A DNA stretch of 13,292 nucleotides from an uncultured Clostridia bacterium. Lineage in GTDB: Bacteria > Bacillota > Clostridia > Christensenellales > UBA1242. The position numbers and the translations under genes were made by a program. The stretch spans positions 1-13,292 of the forward strand of contig CANRGF010000014.1 in NCBI GenBank assembly GCA_947630075.1, read 5' to 3'. Under the pieces are notes generated by a model. That model was not told where the DNA came from. It did not search any database and saw nothing but the letters and a program-made list of their open reading frames with translations. Below, in pieces: positions 8,381 to 13,292 of this stretch (the stretch's first letter is position 1; every line of letters begins with the position of its first letter).

Positions 8381-8386
8381 AATAAT
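8381..8386 (+). promoter_or_regulatory. Weak candidate -10 box (AATAAT) before the PBP gene
   Basis: AATAAT matches TATAAT at 5 of 6 positions and sits 7 bases before the ATG at 8394, the same geometry as the miaB promoter. No acceptable -35 is found 16-18 bases upstream; TTGCTT at 8355-8360 is 20 bases away. AATAAT is easily met by chance in such AT-rich DNA, so this is a low-confidence call. Confidence 0.2.
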
Positions 8387-8393
8387 AGGCTTG

Positions 8394-10640
8394 ATGGGGA
8401 AAAAGAAAGTTGCTAGATGGAAAAAAATATTGATTGTTTTATGCCTAATTTGTGGGGTCGTTTTTATTTCGTTTGGACTGGTTACTGCCTATTTTTACAA
8501 TAAATATGACCTAGACATTAACAAATTGACAAGCTTAAATAATGGCATCAAGGTTTACTCTTCATCTATGACTGAAACCACATTATATAACACAAACCGC
8601 TCTATTGTTGACATTGATAGTCTTCCTAAATATGTGATTAAAGCGTTTGTGGACACTGAAGATAAACGATTTTTTAAGCATAAAGGATATGACATAAAGC
8701 GAATTGCAAAGGCTTTTATGGTTAATCTGGCCACGAAATCGAAATCGCAAGGGGCGTCAACAATAAGTCAGCAACTTGTTAAAAATGCTCTGCTCACTAA
8801 TGAAAAAACATTAAATAGAAAAATTAAAGAGATTGTGCTATCAATTAAAATGGAGAAAAAGTTTTCAAAAAAAGAAATTTTGGAAATGTATTTAAACACA
8901 ATATATTTTGGTGCAAACGCCTATGGAATTGAGAACGCAAGCCAAGCGTATTTTAACAAAAGCGCCAAGGACTTAACAATAAATGAAGTTTGTTGCTTAG
9001 CTGGAATAATTAAATCTCCTTCTTACTATTCTCCCACTAGAAGCTTGGATAATGCCGTGAAAAGAAGAAATGTTGTGGCAAAGGCACTTCTATCATCAAA
9101 AGACATTTCCAATGAAGAGTATGACGAAATAATCAATTCACCCATAAAACTTTCTGCCACAAACTTTGAGCACAGTTATGAAAAGGAAGCAATTTACGAA
9201 GCGTGCCAACTATTAAATATAAGCGAAAGAGAATTAATAAACAAGAAATATGAACTAGTAACATTTAAAAATGACGAAACGCAAAACATGGTTATTGCTA
9301 CCAATAATGACACTATTGGGTCTAGTGAAAAACAACATAATTATGATTTGGATGGACTATCAATTGTTTTAAACAATGATGGCAAGGTGGAAGCGTTTTA
9401 CGCAAACAGCATATACAATCTTCATAATTTAGTTAGGCAACCCGCATCAACATTAAAACCACTTGTTGTGTATTTGCCTTGTATAATAGACAACATATTG
9501 ACGCCATCAACTAAAATTCTGGATGAACCTATTGACTTCAACGGATATTCGCCAAACAATGCAGACAACAAATTTTATGGTTACATTAGTGCGAGAGATG
9601 CATTAAAAAACTCTTTGAATGTTCCGGCGGTTAAACTTTTAGATTGCGTTGGATTGAAAAAGGCCGGCGAGATTTTGTGCCAACTTGGAATTAATTTGGA
9701 TAAGGCGGATTATAATTTAAGCACTGCCCTTGGTTCACTAAAAAAAGGAATTAAGTTGACTGACCTTATATCCGCCTACTCCACCATTGCAAATTTAGGG
9801 CAATATAATGGTTTTAATTTTGTGGATAAAATCCTTGACGAAAATGGCAAAGTGATATATCAATATCAGCCATATTCTCAAACGATTTTAAACAAAGAAG
9901 ATTGTTTCCTTTTAACAGACATGCTAAAAGATTGCACATATTCAGGCACTGCTAAGCGTCTGGCAGAATTGAATTTGCCGATTGCCAGCAAAACAGGCAC
10001 AGCTTTTAATGGCACGGACAACACGGACATTTTTAACATTGCTTACACGCCAAACCACACCGTTCTAACTTGGATTGGCAGCATTAAAACCAACAAACTT
10101 CCAAGTGAATTAAAGAGCTCTAACGAGCCAACACAAATAAATAAAGACATATTTAAATCTTTATATCAAGGGAAAACTGTTGTCGACTTTATTAAGCCGG
10201 AAGGTGTTGAAAAAATGCCTTTTGACGCGATAGAATATGATGAAAACAATATCATTGTTCAGCCAGCTTCTGCCCTCGAAAGATTTAAAAAGTATGACTA
10301 TTTCAAATTGAGCAATCCGCCAAAAGAAAATTTTAATGTGGGAAGCAATTTTTGTGTGGAATTAGATAAATACGGTGCTAAAATAAGTTTTAACGCGGTT
10401 AAATCAAAAGTGTATGAAGTGATTAAGGAAGTGAATTCAAATCACACTTTATTTGAAAAAATCAGTGAAAAATCGGGCAAAATAGAACTTGTTGATAACG
10501 ATGTGTTTAGTTTTGAAGAAGTGAAATATACACTTAAAACTGATGGCGAAGAAAAGTCTTTTACATTGCGCCCAAAAGATTTCTTAGTGAATTTATTAAA
10601 CAATGAAATCATTTTAGGGAAAAAGAAATGGTATGTTTAA
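8394..10640 (+). CDS. Bifunctional class A penicillin-binding protein (PBP1A-like transglycosylase/transpeptidase)
   Basis: Polymerises lipid II into glycan strands and cross-links stem peptides outside the membrane. From the ATG at 8394 it has 748 residues: a short basic cytoplasmic tail, one membrane anchor (about 13-35), a GT51 domain, then the transpeptidase. GT51 motifs: DTEDKRFFKHKG (87-98; catalytic E89), QGASTISQQLVKN (119-131), EMYLNTIYFG (164-173) and AGIIKSP (203-209). Transpeptidase motifs: STLK (352-355; nucleophile S352, K355), SLN (407-409) and KTG (533-535). All catalytic residues are present. After about residue 600 comes a beta-rich tail of about 145 residues; roughly 645-725 resembles a fibronectin-III-like fold, inferred by pattern only. 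TTG codons at 8376 and 8391 are in frame and possible alternative starts. None has a good ribosome binding site; AGG only 4 bases before the ATG is the best available. Stands alone on the plus strand, divergent from miaB and convergent with glmS. Confidence 0.93.
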   Translation: MGKKKVARWKKILIVLCLICGVVFISFGLVTAYFYNKYDLDINKLTSLNNGIKVYSSSMTETTLYNTNRSIVDIDSLPKYVIKAFVDTEDKRFFKHKGYDIKRIAKAFMVNLATKSKSQGASTISQQLVKNALLTNEKTLNRKIKEIVLSIKMEKKFSKKEILEMYLNTIYFGANAYGIENASQAYFNKSAKDLTINEVCCLAGIIKSPSYYSPTRSLDNAVKRRNVVAKALLSSKDISNEEYDEIINSPIKLSATNFEHSYEKEAIYEACQLLNISERELINKKYELVTFKNDETQNMVIATNNDTIGSSEKQHNYDLDGLSIVLNNDGKVEAFYANSIYNLHNLVRQPASTLKPLVVYLPCIIDNILTPSTKILDEPIDFNGYSPNNADNKFYGYISARDALKNSLNVPAVKLLDCVGLKKAGEILCQLGINLDKADYNLSTALGSLKKGIKLTDLISAYSTIANLGQYNGFNFVDKILDENGKVIYQYQPYSQTILNKEDCFLLTDMLKDCTYSGTAKRLAELNLPIASKTGTAFNGTDNTDIFNIAYTPNHTVLTWIGSIKTNKLPSELKSSNEPTQINKDIFKSLYQGKTVVDFIKPEGVEKMPFDAIEYDENNIIVQPASALERFKKYDYFKLSNPPKENFNVGSNFCVELDKYGAKISFNAVKSKVYEVIKEVNSNHTLFEKISEKSGKIELVDNDVFSFEEVKYTLKTDGEEKSFTLRPKDFLVNLLNNEIILGKKKWYV

Positions 10641-12320
10641 TCATTCAACGGTTACACTCTTTGCCAAATTCCTTGGCATATCGGGGTTTAGCCCCTTTTC
10701 AATGGCAATTTCATAACTTAAAAGTTGAAATGGGATAATGTTAAAGATAGGTTTAAACAAAAAGCCTTCATTTACATTTATATAGTTTTCAAATTCAACC
10801 ACCTCGCCACCCCTAGAGCAAATTTCATTAATCACAGTTTTTAATTTGTTTGAATTGGCATCTGTGTTTAGCGTGATGACAAGGCTATTTTCATTTATCA
10901 GTGAAAGTGTGCCATGCTTTAATTCACCAGAATACATTGGCAAAGTGTAAACATAGTCAATTTCTCTAATTTTTAAGCTGGCTTCTAAAAGAGTGATATA
11001 ATCCACATCTCTGCCAACTAAAATCATGTTTTGATAATCTTTGAGTTGTTTTGCAAGCGACTGCATATTTATTGATGAAATAAACACTTCAAGGTCTTGC
11101 GTTAGTTTGTTTATATCTAAAGATGACAGCTGATTATTTAGTGCCATTGTAATATATGCAAAAGTGAAAATCTGGCAACAATATGTTTTTGTGCTTGCCA
11201 CAGCTATCTCTTTGCCTGCTTTTGTTAGTATGAGATAGTCGGCAAATTGAGTTAGCGAACTCCTTGCTTCGTTTGTTATCAACAAAATCTTTCCGCCAAA
11301 TGTCTTTATATTTTCCGCCACCTTAATGCAATCTGCCGTTTCACCGCTTTGGCTCACGATAATGTGAAGGTGCGATTTCTTGATTTTTTGCCTTACTTTA
11401 TAATTAGATGCTAATGCAGTGGACATTTCAAATTTTTGCTCTTTCAAAAGCTCCATTCCAATTAAGCACGAGTGATAGGCTGTGCCACACGCAAGCATTG
11501 TGATTTTCTTGCGCTTTTTGAAAATCTTTAAAATATTTTTTTGCTTAGATAGATTATTATAGGTGTTTAAAATCGCCTTTGGAGTTTCAAAAATTTCCTT
11601 TTTCATGAAATGTTTAAATCCATTTAGGCTTAGTGTGGCTGTGTCGTTTTCATAATTCTTAAATTCAAGTTTAAAATCATTCAAGCTGTGAATTACACCA
11701 TTTTCAATTTTTAATGTGTCAAAATCTTTGAAAGAATAAATCTCTCCAGATTTTAAACTTGCACTATCGCTTGATATATAGATGCCGTCAGCACATTTAA
11801 GGATGTTTAGCGGGCTAAATCTCTTCACGGCATAAATCACCCCACTTTTGTGCCCAATAATTAATGAAAAACTGCCTTTTAAAAGATTAAAGAGCGAAAG
11901 CACGCGTTTGTCAATTTCGCCATTCATATCTGCCAATAGGTTTGCAATCACTTCGGTGTCTGTTTGAGAATAAAATGTGATATTTTTCTTTTGCAATTCA
12001 TTTTTTAATTCTTCTGCATTATTGATTATTCCATTATGGACCACAACAAACTCATTATTATAAGAAACATGTGGGTGAGCATTTTCTAGGCTAACCACTC
12101 CATTTGTTGCCCAGCGGGTGTGCCCAAAGGCAAGAGATGGAGATGTGCGTGGGCGTTTTAAGTTTGATAGAGTGCCCACCGCTTTTTCAATTTTAAAACC
12201 GCGTTTTGCGTGGTAGGCAATTCCGCAAGAATCATATCCCCTATATTGCAACAAATTTAAACCATTTAAAACTTCTTCAAAGGCGTTTAATTTGCCTATA
12301 TAACCATATATGCCACACAT
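10641..12320 (-). CDS. glmS: Glutamine-fructose-6-phosphate aminotransferase (isomerising)
   Basis: Makes glucosamine-6-phosphate from fructose-6-phosphate and glutamine, the first step toward UDP-GlcNAc. The N-terminal class II glutaminase begins MCGIYGYIG, with nucleophile C2 after Met removal, then RGYDSCG (27-33), GHTRWATNG (66-74), VVHNGIINN (93-101) and SQTDTE (118-123). Two SIS sugar-phosphate domains follow: ACGTAYHS (277-284), SQSGETAD (323-330), VASTKTY (374-380), REIDY (452-456), GELKHG (465-470) and the C-terminal NLAKSVTVE. By alignment from memory, E453, H469 and K554 match E. coli E488, H504 and K603, so the active site looks intact. At 559 residues it is about 50 shorter than usual, from small losses in both halves. 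The start has GGGGAG (12328-12333 on the complement) 7 bases upstream, overlapping the murI end. No glmS ribozyme can be present because the leader is inside murI. Confidence 0.95.
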   Translation of the reverse strand: MCGIYGYIGKLNAFEEVLNGLNLLQYRGYDSCGIAYHAKRGFKIEKAVGTLSNLKRPRTSPSLAFGHTRWATNGVVSLENAHPHVSYNNEFVVVHNGIINNAEELKNELQKKNITFYSQTDTEVIANLLADMNGEIDKRVLSLFNLLKGSFSLIIGHKSGVIYAVKRFSPLNILKCADGIYISSDSASLKSGEIYSFKDFDTLKIENGVIHSLNDFKLEFKNYENDTATLSLNGFKHFMKKEIFETPKAILNTYNNLSKQKNILKIFKKRKKITMLACGTAYHSCLIGMELLKEQKFEMSTALASNYKVRQKIKKSHLHIIVSQSGETADCIKVAENIKTFGGKILLITNEARSSLTQFADYLILTKAGKEIAVASTKTYCCQIFTFAYITMALNNQLSSLDINKLTQDLEVFISSINMQSLAKQLKDYQNMILVGRDVDYITLLEASLKIREIDYVYTLPMYSGELKHGTLSLINENSLVITLNTDANSNKLKTVINEICSRGGEVVEFENYINVNEGFLFKPIFNIIPFQLLSYEIAIEKGLNPDMPRNLAKSVTVE

Positions 12321-12323
12321 AAC

Positions 12324-12989
12324 TTATCTCCCCAACAATTTATAGAACTTTTCTTCATAAGCATCACTTTCTTTTGATTGCAAAAATAAGATGTTTAAAG
12401 AAGTCTGTTCTGGCAGAAAATTAACATTAATGTTTTCGCTATTGTTTATAAGTTTAGTGTTTGGCAAAAACCTTTCGAATATATCCTTAACAAGTTCAAA
12501 ATGCGTGCAAGCAAGGGTCAATTCTTGATATGTTTGCAAGCCATATCGTTTTATATGTTGCTTAATTATTTTTTCTAATTTTGTTAGCTCAAAGATGTGT
12601 TTTTCAATTAAGTGCGCAAGAGTGCTATCCGCAATTATATCAAAGTCGGGTAAATTTTTTTTGGTTAGTGGTGTGGCAAAATAAGTTTGCGAGTGGTTAA
12701 ATGGCAAGCAAACCACTCCTTTTAGTTCGTTAATATCAATACACGAGGACGCCGTGTTGCACGCTAAAATTATTAAATCTGTTTGATATTTATCCTTTAA
12801 CATGCCCACAATGTCTTTAATTCTCTTTCTTATGAAATGTTTGCTTTTTGCTCCATAAGGCATATTTAGATTGTCCGCAAAATATATGTAATTTCCGTAA
12901 GAGTATTTATCAATTAGCCGTTTTAAAACGCTAACTCCCCCAATTCCACTATCAATGATTGCTATCGTTGGCTTTAATTTTTTCAACAT
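12324..12989 (-). CDS. murI: Glutamate racemase, compact form
   Basis: Interconverts L- and D-glutamate to supply D-Glu for peptidoglycan. Family motifs: IDSGIGGVSVLK (12-23; D13, S14), YFADNLNMPYGAKS (36-49), ACNTASS (76-82; first catalytic cysteine C77), ATPLTKKN (105-112, matching the usual ATxxT-S segment) and LACTHFEL (159-166; second catalytic cysteine C161 and H163). Both acid-base cysteines are kept. At 221 residues it is well short of the usual 255-270; C77 and C161 are 84 apart, against about 110 in typical enzymes, and the VIEPG-type motif is not recognisable. It may be a minimal enzyme or one with altered control. No other start is possible given how early IDSG lies. The 36 bases before the ATG have no G on the coding strand, so there is no ribosome binding site. 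Heads the murI-glmS operon (3-base gap). Confidence 0.85.
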   Translation of the reverse strand: MLKKLKPTIAIIDSGIGGVSVLKRLIDKYSYGNYIYFADNLNMPYGAKSKHFIRKRIKDIVGMLKDKYQTDLIILACNTASSCIDINELKGVVCLPFNHSQTYFATPLTKKNLPDFDIIADSTLAHLIEKHIFELTKLEKIIKQHIKRYGLQTYQELTLACTHFELVKDIFERFLPNTKLINNSENINVNFLPEQTSLNILFLQSKESDAYEEKFYKLLGR

Positions 12990-12994
12990 AATAT

Positions 12995-13023
12995 AGTTTA
13001 TGAAATTGAAAAAATATTGTTAA
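12995..13023 (-). promoter_or_regulatory. Candidate promoter for murI-glmS
   Basis: On the complement, TTAACA (13018-13023; 5 of 6 to TTGACA) and TAAACT (12995-13000; 4 of 6 to TATAAT) are 17 bases apart. Five bases separate the -10 box from the murI ATG, so the start point would coincide with the first bases of the codon. A TATATT at 12990-12995 matches the -10 consensus better but touches the ATG and would start transcription inside the gene, so it is less likely. Confidence 0.5.
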
Positions 13024-13028
13024 AGCAC

Positions 13029-13041
13029 TTGCAATTTGCAA
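13029..13041. repeat. Twin TTGCAA palindromes between murI and rpsT
   Basis: TTGCAA, itself palindromic, occurs at 13029-13034 and again at 13036-13041, one base apart. The first copy doubles as the -35 box of the rpsT promoter. The pair could be an operator in the divergent region or a chance product of AT-rich sequence. Confidence 0.3.
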
Positions 13042-13057
13042 AATTATGTGTTAAAAT
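13029..13057 (+). promoter_or_regulatory. Promoter for rpsT (extended -10)
   Basis: TTGCAA (13029-13034; 4 of 6 to TTGACA) and TAAAAT (13052-13057; 5 of 6) are 17 bases apart, with TGT just before the -10 giving an extended -10 element. The predicted start near 13064 leaves a leader of about 15 bases that still includes the full ribosome binding site. Confidence 0.7.
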
Positions 13058-13068
13058 AGCTGTGATAT

Positions 13069-13073
13069 GGAGG
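13069..13073 (+). promoter_or_regulatory. Strong Shine-Dalgarno site of rpsT
   Basis: GGAGG lies 5 bases before the ATG at 13079. It fixes the rpsT start and shows that this organism uses canonical Shine-Dalgarno initiation, in contrast to miaB and murI. Confidence 0.85.
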
Positions 13074-13078
13074 TTTAT

Positions 13079-13292
13079 ATGGCAAATATTAAATCCGCCA
13101 AGAAACGCATCAATGTTATTGATAGGCAGACAATGGAAAATAAATCTTGCAAATCTAAAATTGCAACTTATGTGAAAAAATATAAATTGGCTGTTGACAA
13201 TAAAGAAACTGAAAATGCTCAAAAACTTTTGAGCCAAACTTTTTCGCTTATTGATTCTGCTGTTTCAAAGGGCATTTTGCAAAAAGCAACTG
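13079..13292 (+). CDS. rpsT: Small ribosomal subunit protein bS20, 3'-truncated by the window end
   Basis: Primary 16S rRNA-binding protein of the 30S subunit. The open frame begins MANIKSAKKRINVIDRQ, the diagnostic S20 N-terminus, and continues through Lys-rich helices (YVKKYKLAV, 31-39; LLSQTFSLIDSAVSKG, 50-65). The 71 codons present run to the window edge without a stop. S20 is usually 85-90 residues, so about 15-20 codons are missing because of the window, not damage. The start is set by GGAGG and the conserved MANIKSAKKR. Divergent from murI across an 89-base intergenic region. Confidence 0.95.
   Translation, partial: MANIKSAKKRINVIDRQTMENKSCKSKIATYVKKYKLAVDNKETENAQKLLSQTFSLIDSAVSKGILQKAT

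Noticed and set aside
10602..10613. AATGA-AA-TCATT hairpin near the end of the PBP gene as a terminator
   Set aside because: Five-base AT-rich stem with a 2-base loop and no T-tract; probably chance.
12990..12995. TATATT directly before the murI ATG as the -10 box
   Set aside because: It would place the start point inside the coding region, and the only good -35 would be 22 bases away; the TAAACT pairing at 17 bases fits better.
12998..13237. Minus-strand 79-codon open frame opposite rpsT
   Set aside because: It lies antisense to the clear S20 gene and across the divergent promoters, has no ribosome binding site and no recognisable family features.
1..13292. Mobile element, CRISPR array, toxin-antitoxin, defence system or RNA gene
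   Set aside because: Read on both strands; nearly all sequence is accounted for by recognised housekeeping genes, the two main intergenic regions are only 90 and 89 bases, and no repeats or structured RNA signals stand out.

Overview
The window is a compact, AT-rich, gene-dense bacterial chromosome segment of housekeeping genes. I see no mobile element, CRISPR array, tRNA or rRNA gene, phage gene or recognisable defence system. The order miaB-mutS-mutL-miaA-ynbB, low base composition, strong AAGGAG-type ribosome binding sites inside operons, an endonuclease-type MutL, a class A PBP with a beta-rich C-terminal tail and a ynbB-family PLP enzyme together suggest a Bacillota (clostridia-like) genome, possibly an uncultured lineage. 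That placement is inference. TGA is used as a stop (mutL, miaA, glmS), so the ordinary bacterial code fits.

Layout. (1) 33-8303, minus strand: a six-gene unit read miaB -> mutS -> mutL -> miaA -> ynbB-like -> rnhA. Junctions are extremely tight (14-base overlap, 10-base gap, two 4-base ATGA overlaps, one direct abutment). It couples both steps of the tRNA ms2i6A37 pathway (MiaA then MiaB), the two mismatch-repair proteins (MutS, MutL), a PLP-dependent C-S lyase family protein and RNase HI. (2) 8304-8393: a divergent intergenic region with a near-consensus promoter for miaB. (3) 8394-10640, plus strand: a bifunctional class A penicillin-binding protein. (4) 10641-12989, minus strand: a murI-glmS operon supplying D-glutamate and glucosamine-6-phosphate for peptidoglycan, convergent with the PBP gene with no base between the stop codons. 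(5) 12990-13078: a second divergent intergenic region. (6) 13079 to the end, plus strand: the 5' part of rpsT (ribosomal protein S20), cut by the window edge.

The most interesting signal is regulatory. The two minus-strand genes that lead transcription units, miaB and murI, have no G at all in the 25 and 36 bases before their ATG on the coding strand, so a Shine-Dalgarno site is impossible. Each has a -35/-10 pair with a 17-base spacer placed so that transcription should start at, or within a base or two of, the A of the ATG. Genes inside the operons, and rpsT, mostly have clear purine-rich ribosome binding sites. This looks like leaderless translation of operon-lead genes combined with SD-led or coupled translation downstream, which would be notable in a low-GC clostridia-like organism. 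Secondary points are a compact MurI, a variant MutL endonuclease motif, a palindromic -10 box shared by divergent genes, and the lack of hfq and hflX next to miaA.
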